Assembly: GCF_014642855.1 (NCBI RefSeq)
Contig: NZ_BMJB01000001.1
Location: forward strand, 1,550,001-1,614,000
DNA: 64,000 bases
Direction of reading: 5' to 3'
Source: Edaphobacter acidisoli
GTDB taxonomy: Bacteria; Acidobacteriota; Terriglobia; Terriglobales; Acidobacteriaceae
Below the pieces are notes generated by a model, which made no database searches, had not been told where the DNA came from, and worked only from the letters and a program-made list of their open reading frames with translations. How positions within the stretch are numbered: position 1 is the stretch's first letter; each line of letters starts with the position of its first letter. Of the stretch, positions 11,134-20,383 are shown one piece after another. A program made the position numbers and the translations under genes.

Positions 11134-12726
11134 ATGAACATAGACCACTCCATCCTGACCATCATCACCTTCATCCCGCTCGCGGGCGCCATTCTGCTCG
11201 CGTTTCTGCCCGACCGCGGCAAGGTGATGCAGTGGGCTGCGCTTGCCGTCACGCTCGTCACCTTCATCGCCACGCTACACCTGCCAGTGCACTATAACTA
11301 CTCGGCGGCCTCGGGAAGCTTCCAGTTCGAGCAGAACATCAGTTGGATCGCCTCGCCCGCCATCCGTTATCATCTCGGCGTTGATGGCCTCTCAATGTGG
11401 CTCGTCGTGCTGACCGGCTTCCTCGCTCCTCTGGGCGTGCTGATCTCGTGGCGCGCGATCGACACCCGTAAAAAGCTCTTCTACATCCAGTTCCTGCTGC
11501 TACAGGTTGCGATGTTCGGCGTCTTCGTCTCACTCGACCTGTTCCTCTACTATGGCTTCTGGGAACTTTCGCTAGTCCCCATGGTCGTGCTGATCGCCGT
11601 CTTTGGCCGCACTGAGAACCGCCGCAAGGCCGCGCTCAAATACTTCCTGTACACCTTCATTCCGTCCGCCATCCTGCTGGTGGGAATGCTCTGGGTCTAC
11701 GCGCAGACCGGCACTTTCGACGTACCAACGCTGATACAACTCGCGGCAACACACGGCATCTCCACCAACTCTGCGGCACTGTGGTTGGCCTCGCTCGCTT
11801 TCCTCGGCGCATTTGCAGTGAAGGTTCCGGTGTTCCCGCTGCACGGCTGGCTCTCGGATGCAGTCTTCGAAGCACCCACCGCAGCCGTCATGGTGCTCGC
11901 CGGCAAGCTCGGCCTCTATTCAATCCTGCGCTTTAGTTTCGGTATCTTCCCTGAGCAGTCGCGACACATTGCTCCGCTCCTGATTGCGCTTGGCGCGATT
12001 GGCGTGGTCTACGGTGCGCTGATTGCGTTGGTGCAGGATGACATGAAACGTCTGGCCGCATTTGCCACGCTTGGCCACGTCAGCCTGGTGGTCCTCGGCA
12101 TCTTCTCGTTCACCATCGCGGGAATCGACGGCGGCATCTATGCAACCCTGAACGAGGGCATCGGCGGCGCTGCTCTGTTCATTCTGCTCGGCGCACTCTA
12201 CGAGCGGTACTCCACGTACAACATGCGCGAGCTGGGCGGCCTGGCCCAGAAGCTGCCCTGGATGGTGACGTTCTACGTCATCACAGCGCTCTCGGTAGTC
12301 GGCCTGCCGATGCTGAACGGCTTCGTCGGCGAGTTTCTCGTGCTCTCCGGCTCCATGCAGTCAGAGATTCTCCACCACACCGGCTGGACCGTACTGGCAA
12401 CCACCGGCGTCATCCTGACCGCCTCCTACATGCTCTGGATGATCCAACGTATCTTCTATGGCGATCTCGGGCACAAGTCCACGATGAAGCCCGCCGCGGA
12501 CCTCAATCTGCGCGAGCACCTCACGCTCTGGCCGCTGGCCATCCTGATGCTGGCGATGGGCGTCGTCTCGCCCTTCTGGATGCGCGCCATCGATGGCGCA
12601 GGCGTTGTTCTGGCGCAGCAACCCGTTCAAACAGCTCCGGCCACCACGTCACCCTCCGTGGCCGCAACCTCCGCTTCACCCCAAACCGTGATCGCCTCCA
12701 CACTCGACAGAACGGAGGCCCGCTAA
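11134..12726 (+). CDS. nuoM: NADH-quinone oxidoreductase subunit M (antiporter-like)
   Basis: Second antiporter-like subunit of complex I. The family motif region FWELSLVPMVVLIAVFG, then AVKVPVFPLHGWLSDAVFEAPT, is clear, and the overall helix pattern matches ND4. The last 35 or so residues after the final helix are a Pro/Thr/Ala/Ser-rich tail (QTAPATTSPSVAATSASPQ) that the family usually lacks. It is probably a flexible tail, of unknown purpose. nuoN begins immediately after the stop. A 64-base gap separates the gene from nuoL. Confidence 0.97.
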   Translation: MNIDHSILTIITFIPLAGAILLAFLPDRGKVMQWAALAVTLVTFIATLHLPVHYNYSAASGSFQFEQNISWIASPAIRYHLGVDGLSMWLVVLTGFLAPLGVLISWRAIDTRKKLFYIQFLLLQVAMFGVFVSLDLFLYYGFWELSLVPMVVLIAVFGRTENRRKAALKYFLYTFIPSAILLVGMLWVYAQTGTFDVPTLIQLAATHGISTNSAALWLASLAFLGAFAVKVPVFPLHGWLSDAVFEAPTAAVMVLAGKLGLYSILRFSFGIFPEQSRHIAPLLIALGAIGVVYGALIALVQDDMKRLAAFATLGHVSLVVLGIFSFTIAGIDGGIYATLNEGIGGAALFILLGALYERYSTYNMRELGGLAQKLPWMVTFYVITALSVVGLPMLNGFVGEFLVLSGSMQSEILHHTGWTVLATTGVILTASYMLWMIQRIFYGDLGHKSTMKPAADLNLREHLTLWPLAILMLAMGVVSPFWMRAIDGAGVVLAQQPVQTAPATTSPSVAATSASPQTVIASTLDRTEAR

Positions 12727-14250
12727 ATGTCGCCCAACCTTGTTGCTCTGCTGCCTGAACTTGTCCTGACCATCACCGCCGTCATCATCATGCTGGCCGA
12801 GCCAATGCTTGCGCCCGGCGCCAGCCGCAAGCCGCTCGGCTGGATCGGCATCATCGGTACGATCGCTTCGGGTGTCGCAAGCTGGTACCAGTTGTCCTTC
12901 GGCACGATTCACGCCTACTCGAGCACGATTCAGGTGGACGCTTTCTCTGTGCTCTTCCACTACGTCATCGCTTCGGTCGTGCTGGTGACGCTGCTGGGCT
13001 CGCTCGACTACTTTGAGGGCAATGCCTCGCACGCAGGCGAGTACTTCGCGCTGGTACTCTTCGGCGCGGTTGGCATGATGTTCATGACCTGCTCGGTTGA
13101 GTTACTGATGGTCTTCGTTGGGCTTGAGATCTCGTCGATCTCGACTTACATCCTCGCGGGCTTCCGCAAGGGCAGCAGCACTGGCAGTGAATCTTCCATC
13201 AAGTACTTCCTGCTTGGCTCGTTTGCCACGGCATTCTTCCTCTATGGCATCGCGCTCGCCTTCGGCGCCACCGGCTCGACGAATATCTTTGCCATTGCCC
13301 ACGGCCTTGCGACGACCGCCACCCCCACAATGGCATTCCTTGCGCTCGCCATGATCCTCATCGGCCTCGGCTTCAAGGTCTCGGCCGCCCCATTCCATGT
13401 CTGGACACCGGACGTCTACCAGGGTGCGCCTGCTCCCATCGTTGGGCTGATGTCCACGGCACCCAAAGCCGCGGCATTCGCCGTGCTGCTGCGCATCACC
13501 TTCACCGGCTTCCCAGCGATGCAGCATCGCTGGGCCGTGCTGATGTGGATACTTGCGGTGCTCTCGATGACCATCGGCAACCTGGGCGCACTCAAGCAGA
13601 CCGATGTTAAGCGGATGCTCGCTTACTCATCGATCGCGCACGCCGGTTACCTGCTGGTCGCCTTCACTGCGTTCCCCTTCGACGGCATCGCCTCGGCCTG
13701 CTTCTACACCGCGGCTTACGCAGCCATGAACGTCGGCGCATTCGCAGTCATCACCCAGGTAGCTGGCTATCAGGAACGTGCTCGCACGCTTGAAGACTAC
13801 ACTGGGCTTGCGCTCAAGCGTCCTGTGCTCTCCGCGCTGCTGGCCTTTTTCCTGCTCTCCATGATCGGGATCCCCTTCACCGGCGGCTTCTTCGGCAAGT
13901 TCTACGTCTTCACCGCAGCCATCCACGGCGGACACGTCTGGCTGGCGGTCATCGGCCTGCTCAACAGCGGTGTCGCCTGCTTCTACTACCTGCGCCTGCT
14001 GACCTCGGTCTACTCGCGCCGCACCACCGACGCTCCGATGCTCGACAATCCCCGCCCCGTCAGCGCTCCGGCAGCGGTTGGCCTTGGTCTGGCCGCGGCG
14101 GCAACACTGGCGCTAGGCATCGTGCCGAGCGGCGCGGTCATGTTCGCTGAATACGCCAGCCACTCTGCGCTGATCGAGCAGGCCCGTCAGGAGTGCGCCA
14201 GCGCTCCTGCAAACTGCCACATCGAGCTCAAGTACGATGTGACCAAATAA
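12727..14250 (+). CDS. nuoN: NADH-quinone oxidoreductase subunit N (antiporter-like)
   Basis: Third antiporter-like membrane subunit, next to NuoK in the complex. Signatures: [15 protein letters not shown] near residue 130, then [19 protein letters not shown], and [20 protein letters not shown]. The length of 507 is typical of NuoN. It is the last gene of the operon; a strong hairpin with a short T run begins 25 bases after the stop. Confidence 0.97.
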   Translation: MSPNLVALLPELVLTITAVIIMLAEPMLAPGASRKPLGWIGIIGTIASGVASWYQLSFGTIHAYSSTIQVDAFSVLFHYVIASVVLVTLLGSLDYFEGNASHAGEYFALVLFGAVGMMFMTCSVELLMVFVGLEISSISTYILAGFRKGSSTGSESSIKYFLLGSFATAFFLYGIALAFGATGSTNIFAIAHGLATTATPTMAFLALAMILIGLGFKVSAAPFHVWTPDVYQGAPAPIVGLMSTAPKAAAFAVLLRITFTGFPAMQHRWAVLMWILAVLSMTIGNLGALKQTDVKRMLAYSSIAHAGYLLVAFTAFPFDGIASACFYTAAYAAMNVGAFAVITQVAGYQERARTLEDYTGLALKRPVLSALLAFFLLSMIGIPFTGGFFGKFYVFTAAIHGGHVWLAVIGLLNSGVACFYYLRLLTSVYSRRTTDAPMLDNPRPVSAPAAVGLGLAAAATLALGIVPSGAVMFAEYASHSALIEQARQECASAPANCHIELKYDVTK

Positions 14251-14275
14251 CGCTGATCATCTCAACATCAGCCGC

Positions 14276-14302
14276 AAAGCCTCCGCAATGCGGAGGCTTT
14301 TT
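14276..14302 (+). terminator. rho-independent terminator of the nuo operon
   Basis: A perfect 11-bp stem (AAAGCCTCCGC paired with GCGGAGGCTTT) with a three-base loop (AAT) and a T-rich 3' side, 25 bases after the nuoN stop. The same 11-base stem recurs at 14956. Confidence 0.9.
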
Positions 14303-14443
14303 CTTGCATGCAAATCGTTTATTTTGAAAGGAACCAGCAGCCAGTTCCCTCCGTATCTTCTCATGCGCGCTGAAGCTCCGGACACCACCGGCTAAGTGGT
14401 TGCCGATCAAGTTCTCAATCTTCACAGGAAAGTAGAAGACCGC

Positions 14444-14932
14444 ATGACGACACGAACGCAACCAGTCGCGCAGCCTCGTCTCCATTACAGACGAGCACTC
14501 ACAACCTTCATCCTGGCCTACATTTCAGTCACAATCCTGGGTATTGCCTTGTCCATCTTCATCGGAATCATAGGGCATTATCCCTCCGCCGCCGAGGCCC
14601 TCCAGAACCAGGCCTACCTCGTCTCGGAGAGGTTTTATCCCTTCATGAATCTTGTGGTCTGGAGCCTCTTTGCCTGGGCTTATTTTCGCAAGCGCGCAAA
14701 ACAGGCCGGAAAAATAAGCCTGACCAGAGAAGCGCGAACCCTTGGCGCTTTCTGGGTAGTCGCCGCGATCATAGTGGACTATGTGGGATTCGTGGTAATC
14801 AAGAATCCGATATCTCTCAGCCCTCACGATTTCTATATCGGACAATTCCCATGGATTTACCTCATCTATGTCGCCATAGCGCTCAGTCCGCTATGCTACA
14901 TCGCCCTGCTCAGGCGCGCCGAAATCCAGTGA
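14444..14932 (+). CDS. four-helix membrane protein of unknown function
   Basis: 163 residues from ATG 14444; AGGAAAG lies about 10 bases upstream. Hydrophobic segments lie at about residues 20-43, 66-80, 97-115 and 133-156, with a short basic N-terminus. A charged stretch (FRKRAKQAGKISLTREAR) follows the second segment and is probably cytoplasmic. I recognise no family. It sits between the complex I terminator and a terminator shared with the converging ATP synthase genes, so it is probably transcribed alone. Confidence 0.7.
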   Translation: MTTRTQPVAQPRLHYRRALTTFILAYISVTILGIALSIFIGIIGHYPSAAEALQNQAYLVSERFYPFMNLVVWSLFAWAYFRKRAKQAGKISLTREARTLGAFWVVAAIIVDYVGFVVIKNPISLSPHDFYIGQFPWIYLIYVAIALSPLCYIALLRRAEIQ

Positions 14933-14955
14933 AGCAGCGTCAAGCCAAACATGAG

Positions 14956-14982
14956 AAAGCCTCCGCACCGGCGGAGGCTTTT
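14956..14982. terminator. bidirectional terminator between the membrane protein gene and atpE
   Basis: A perfect 11-bp stem (AAAGCCTCCGC/GCGGAGGCTTT) with loop ACCG. T runs lie on both sides, so it can serve the plus-strand gene and the minus-strand atp operon. The stem is identical to the one ending the nuo operon; only the loop differs. Confidence 0.85.
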
Positions 14983-15010
14983 CACACTGCAAACAATCCG
15001 AAGGAACAGC

Positions 15011-15325
15011 TTAGATAGGCTTCGCCTTCAGGAAGATGATGACGAACGTGAACAGCGCCAGCGACTCGATAAACGCGAGGCCGAGAATCAGGAAGATGAA
15101 GATTCCAGGACGCGCGCCCGGGTTACGTGCAAGAGCTTCGGTAGCCGAAGCGGTTGCCCGACCCTGGCCAAGACCACACAGACCGGCGGCCAGCGCCATG
15201 CCCAGACCGGCGGCCAGCGGGATCCACTGGTTCTCCGGGTGAGCCACCGCGGTGGACTGCGCAAAGGCCGGCGATGCAAGCAGCAGCGCGGCCAACGACA
15301 TGAACAGATATTGCAGCTTCTTCAT
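15011..15325 (-). CDS. atpE: ATP synthase F0 subunit c, with N-terminal signal-like extension
   Basis: Proteolipid of the ion-driven rotor ring. The mature part has two membrane helices joined by the polar loop ARNPGARPG. The ion-binding glutamate is E87 (LAFIESLAL). Gln54 in helix 1 (GLGQG) and Ser88 beside E87 are the positions used for sodium in Na+-type rings, although Gln54 also occurs in proton rings. Residues 1-23 look like a cleavable signal (MKKLQ, then LAALLLASPAFA). ATG 15325 has GGAG seven bases upstream. Upstream in-frame codons give no plausible product. Last gene of the F0 operon. Confidence 0.93.
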   Translation of the reverse strand: MKKLQYLFMSLAALLLASPAFAQSTAVAHPENQWIPLAAGLGMALAAGLCGLGQGRATASATEALARNPGARPGIFIFLILGLAFIESLALFTFVIIFLKAKPI

Positions 15326-15460
15326 TGGTGTTACTCCAACCTCCATCAAATGCGCCGCCAGTGGGTGGTTGATGCTCACCGTGCTGGCACCCTCACGCTA
15401 TGCGGCGTTACTGCGCACTGCGAAGAGGAGGCCCCAACGCAGTGAAACCTGAACCAGTTT

Positions 15461-16189
15461 CTAATGATCGTGCGCAACTGCCATCGACAGATAAACCGCC
15501 GCAAGCAGGAAGAACACATATGCCTGAACCACTGCTACAAACATGTGCAGCCCCATGAAGAGCAGGGGAATGCCGAGCGGGACCAGCGAGAAGAACGCGA
15601 GCGTCACCAGGTCGCCAGCGAAAATGTTCGCGTAAAGACGGACAGTGAGCGAAAGGATACGCGCAAAATGCGAGATGATCTCGATCAGGAACATCAGCGG
15701 GTACAGCCACCACACCGGCCCGAGGAACTGCTTAATGTAGGCAAAACCATTCGCGCGTACGCCGTGGTAGTGGTAGTAGACAAATGTCACCAGCGCGAAG
15801 CCTAGCGGCACCACCACATCGGCCGTCGGCGACTTAAGCCCGGGGATCAATCCCATCAGGTTCGCAATCAGGATGAACAGTCCAAGCACCGCGAGGAAGC
15901 CCGTGAATCGCTCGAAGCCATGCCCAATGATCGACTCGCCCTGCTCAGAGACGAACTCATGCGTAATCTCCGCCAAGTGCTGAAACGCGGCAGGCTTCTC
16001 GACGCTCAGCGTCACTCGCACGATGATGAAGTACACGAGCAGCGCGAAGAAGACTAGAAGCTCCATTGCAAACGTGTCAGTGATCGGAGCCGTCGGATAG
16101 GTCGGCTGAATATGGAGCGACAGCAGCAGCCTGGTCACGGCAGCGCCGAAGTGAAAGTTCAGAAACTGGGCAAATAATGTCGTTGGCAT
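15461..16189 (-). CDS. atpB: ATP synthase F0 subunit a
   Basis: Stator subunit that forms the ion half-channels against the c-ring. The essential arginine is in LTVRLYANIFAGD (about residue 184), and NLMGLIPG is the usual motif of an earlier helix. About five to six membrane helices. An upstream in-frame TTG (16198) adds three residues; ATG 16189 is taken here, but no clear Shine-Dalgarno separates the two. It lies between the AtpI-like gene and atpE in the minus-strand operon. Confidence 0.95.
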   Translation of the reverse strand: MPTTLFAQFLNFHFGAAVTRLLLSLHIQPTYPTAPITDTFAMELLVFFALLVYFIIVRVTLSVEKPAAFQHLAEITHEFVSEQGESIIGHGFERFTGFLAVLGLFILIANLMGLIPGLKSPTADVVVPLGFALVTFVYYHYHGVRANGFAYIKQFLGPVWWLYPLMFLIEIISHFARILSLTVRLYANIFAGDLVTLAFFSLVPLGIPLLFMGLHMFVAVVQAYVFFLLAAVYLSMAVAHDH

Positions 16190-16229
16190 AAAGAGCAATA
16201 AACAGGTGGCTGTTCCGGATGCAGATCGG

Positions 16230-16661
16230 CTAAACCGTCCACGCCTTCATCAACCGCAGACCCTCCACCGTGAGCGAAAACACACCCAAGGCAAGGCCGC
16301 CAGCCAGCGCAAACACAGAACCATCCAGAATCTTAAGGCTAACATAAAGCAGCACTATGGTCAGCCCCAGACGCAGGAAGAACCCCACCAGCACCATTCC
16401 CATGGGGCGCGCCATCGCGCCGCCATCCATGCGAGCCATCACGGCGGTCATCAGGCGCAGCCATTCCCACAACCCCGAACCCGAGATCGCTGCGCCTACC
16501 ACCAGCAGCGCCGCTGACTGCCAGCCCATCTTCCACCACACCAGCAGACCTCCAACCACGGTAAGAATGGCCAGCAGACGCAGGGCACTCAGCATTGTGC
16601 GGCGAAAATCGGCATCGGTAAAGTCTGCCAGTGCCTTCACTTGATTCCCCACATCACTCAT
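16230..16661 (-). CDS. ATP synthase I-like membrane protein
   Basis: 143 residues with four hydrophobic segments (about 30-45, 50-68, 90-112 and 116-134). Size, topology and position directly upstream of atpB match AtpI-type proteins, which help assemble the c-ring. Residue-level similarity is too weak for me to be certain. ATG at 16661 overlaps the preceding gene by four bases (ATGA). The frame extends farther upstream, but that part is the shadow of the neighbouring gene. Confidence 0.75.
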   Translation of the reverse strand: MSDVGNQVKALADFTDADFRRTMLSALRLLAILTVVGGLLVWWKMGWQSAALLVVGAAISGSGLWEWLRLMTAVMARMDGGAMARPMGMVLVGFFLRLGLTIVLLYVSLKILDGSVFALAGGLALGVFSLTVEGLRLMKAWTV

Positions 16662-16897
16662 CCCTTGTCGCCTTTCAGATACTTCTGAGCCGTCGTGAAT
16701 ATCTTCACAAAGCCCGCAGCCGCACCCAGGATGATACCCGCAATCGCAATCCAGCCGGTGTGAAAGCGTTCGTCGAGCCACGCGCCGACCAGCCAGCCGA
16801 TAAGGCATCCAGCGGGCAGAGCAATGGCAAGCTGAATCATCGACTCAGCCTTCACCAGTTCACCCAGCGCGCCGCTCTTTTTCGGTTCGTCAGCCAT
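16658..16897 (-). CDS. atpZ: AtpZ/AtpI-type small ATP synthase accessory protein
   Basis: 79 residues, two membrane helices (about 21-42 and 47-66). The glycine-rich first helix with GWLVGAWLDERF and the second with GIILGAAAGF match the AtpZ family, found at the head of many F0F1 operons and thought to aid magnesium supply or ring assembly. First gene of the minus-strand operon. The promoter should lie in the 180 bases shared with the divergent lysS. Confidence 0.82.
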   Translation of the reverse strand: MADEPKKSGALGELVKAESMIQLAIALPAGCLIGWLVGAWLDERFHTGWIAIAGIILGAAAGFVKIFTTAQKYLKGDKG

Positions 16898-17078
16898 GCC
16901 CGTCTATTACCTCACGCTTATTACACCACGGCTACACCAGACAAAGGCGCGTCGATTTGCATCATAAATAGCGGCGTCATCGTCGTTGCTCAACGTCAGG
17001 CCTTTTGCATCTGCATGCGGCAATTCAGCCGCCCGCTATACTGGAACTTCATCAACATCAAGGCAAAAAGGAAACTCC

Positions 17079-18653
<1,575 letters not shown>

Positions 18654-19029
18654 GTACCCCCTCCCCGTACTTAAGTACTAAAGTATTCCATTCATTGGGC
18701 TTATTTTCAAAAGGGTCATCCCCGGATAGCGTTGCCCTTGGGATGCTCATGCCGATCTGAGTGCTGATTTAAGTTTAGCAAAAGGGAAAAACTAAACCGC
18801 CACGGTTATGTTGTTCCATTTGCGTTGTTTATGGGTGAATGGGGCTTGACATGCGAGTTTTGCGGGAAATCTGAAGACGGGATTTGGCTGTTGAAGGACA
18901 GCAGATTCCTCCGCTGCGCTGCGGAATGGAAATGCAGGAAAGGTTGTGGAATGGAAATGCAAAAGCAGGTCCTCCCGCTCCGCGGAAGGATGACAATTGT
19001 AGAGGCGGAATGACTTTGCTTACTCGTCC
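18654..19029. other. intergenic region between lysS and the Rrf2-type gene
   Basis: 376 bases without a convincing gene. A 12-bp palindrome (GTACTTAAGTAC) lies at 18667-18678. The distal half is filled by the repeat at 18901-18994. Short open frames here are repeat-driven and have no recognisable product. Confidence 0.6.
18901..18994. repeat. composite intergenic repeat with two related hairpin-forming units
   Basis: Unit 1 (18901-18928) begins GCAGATTCCTCCGC and unit 2 (18965-18994) begins GCAGGTCCTCCCGC. Each can fold back on itself through its GC-rich core (CCGCTGCGCTGCGG, CCGCTCCGCGG). A 14-base direct repeat (GGAATGGAAATGCA) occurs at 18923 and 18948, 25 bases apart. The structure resembles REP-like dispersed elements common in acidobacterial intergenic DNA, but only one locus is visible here. 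Confidence 0.6.
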
Positions 19030-19416
19030 TTACTTCTTACTCCCTGCTTTTCCGAGCCGCTTGACCACGCCGCCCAGCGAGTGCTCGTTCATTGCAGCGA
19101 TGGCGTCTCCGCGCACCTTGCCGAGCCAGGCGTCGAGCGCCTTGTCGCCGACAGAGAACCAGTCGCCCGCCGTCGCCTGGAAGATGTCGCCCAGGCCGAT
19201 CTGCTTGGGCGCGCGTTTGAGCTTTGCGCCGCCGTTCGGACCTTTGCGCTGCACGATGAGACCGGCTTTGTGCAGCAGCAGAAACGTGCGCCGCACCATG
19301 ACGGCGCTCTCTTTCAGCTCATCGGCAATCGCCGCCGAGGTGTGCATCTTTTCGGGCTCGGCGGCCAGCACCGACAACACCCGCAGACTCAACCGAAACC
19401 GCGCATTCTGTGCCAT
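19030..19416 (-). CDS. Rrf2-type transcriptional regulator without cluster cysteines
   Basis: 128 residues. The winged-helix N-terminus (SAAIADELKESAVMVRRTFLLLHKAGLI, seen in parts) followed by a glycine-rich wing (RKGPNGGAKL) and a dimerisation helix is the Rrf2 family pattern. There is no cysteine at all, so it cannot bind the Fe-S cluster of IscR, NsrR or RsrR. It is more like the cluster-free YwnA-type members that respond to other signals. It is divergent from the phosphodiesterase gene, 103 bases away. Target unknown. Confidence 0.82.
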   Translation of the reverse strand: MAQNARFRLSLRVLSVLAAEPEKMHTSAAIADELKESAVMVRRTFLLLHKAGLIVQRKGPNGGAKLKRAPKQIGLGDIFQATAGDWFSVGDKALDAWLGKVRGDAIAAMNEHSLGGVVKRLGKAGSKK

Positions 19417-19519
19417 GCAGAAAAAACTATCACAGTGGCTCGGTGCTCTTTGTGTCTTCTCCGCGCCAATCGCGTCCGGCCGCGGCTTTCTTCACATCGC
19501 TGCAATGTAAACTCGTCAT

Positions 19520-20326
19520 GTGAACATCCTTTTTGTCGGCGACGTCTTCGGCTCTGCCGGCCGCCACATCGTCCGCGAACATCTGCCTCACGTACTCGAA
19601 ACTAACGCCGTCGACCTGCTCGTCATTAACGGCGAAAACTCCGCCGGAGGCTTCGGCATCACTCCCGCCATCGCCGAAGAGCTCTTCGACATGGGCGCGC
19701 ACGTCATCACCACCGGCAACCACGTCTGGGACAAGCGCGAGATCTTCGAATACATGACCGTCCCCGCCAACTCCGACGTACGCGGACGCCGCGTTATTCG
19801 CCCAGCCAACTTCGCCTCCGGCACGCCAGGCTACGGCCTGTTTCAGGGTGAGCTGCCCAGCGGCCAGAAGTACGCCGTCATCAATCTGCAGGGCCGAGTC
19901 TTCATGTCTTCGTCCGACGACCCCTTCCGCAAGACCGATGAGCTGCTGACGCAGATTGCGGCAGAGTCGGGCGCGAAGGTCATCCTCGTCGACTTCCACG
20001 CCGAGACCACCAGCGAAAAAGCCGCGCTGGGCTGGTATCTCGACGGACGCGTGACGGCGGTGCTCGGGACTCATACGCACATCCCGACGGCGGACGAGCG
20101 CATTCTGCCCGGCGGAACTGCGTTCCAGACCGACGTGGGCATGTCCGGCCCGTATGACTCGGTGATTGGTGTCGAGGTCGAGCAGGTGCTCCAGCGCTTC
20201 CTGACCGGAATGCCCGGAAAATTCGAGGCTGCCAAGGGCAATCCGAAGATGTGCGCTGCTCTGATTCAATGCGACGGAGCGACTGGCCGCGCTCATGCGA
20301 TTCAGCGCATCATGCTCGGGGAGTAG
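19520..20326 (+). CDS. YmdB-type metallophosphoesterase (2',3'-cyclic nucleotide phosphodiesterase family)
   Basis: 268 residues, full length for the family. Metal-binding motifs: FVGDVFGSAGR at the N-terminus, NGENSAGGFGIT, TTGNHVWDK, and GTHTHIPTADER near residue 185. Members such as Bacillus YmdB hydrolyse cyclic nucleotides and affect RNA turnover and development. Substrate here not shown. The start is GTG at 19520. A TGTAAACT sequence about 8 bases upstream could be a -10 element, which would make the mRNA nearly leaderless. Stands alone; the next gene follows after 57 bases. Confidence 0.9.
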   Translation: MNILFVGDVFGSAGRHIVREHLPHVLETNAVDLLVINGENSAGGFGITPAIAEELFDMGAHVITTGNHVWDKREIFEYMTVPANSDVRGRRVIRPANFASGTPGYGLFQGELPSGQKYAVINLQGRVFMSSSDDPFRKTDELLTQIAAESGAKVILVDFHAETTSEKAALGWYLDGRVTAVLGTHTHIPTADERILPGGTAFQTDVGMSGPYDSVIGVEVEQVLQRFLTGMPGKFEAAKGNPKMCAALIQCDGATGRAHAIQRIMLGE

Positions 20327-20383
20327 TGCTGAACAGATTCAGGTAGCAAGTGGTCGCACCAATCGAATAGAATCACTCGCAAC

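Noticed and set aside
18825..19013. Short protein with Cys-x2-Cys pairs
   Set aside because: The cysteine pairs are encoded by the repeat itself, there is no good ribosome site, and the second half is the fold-back repeat.
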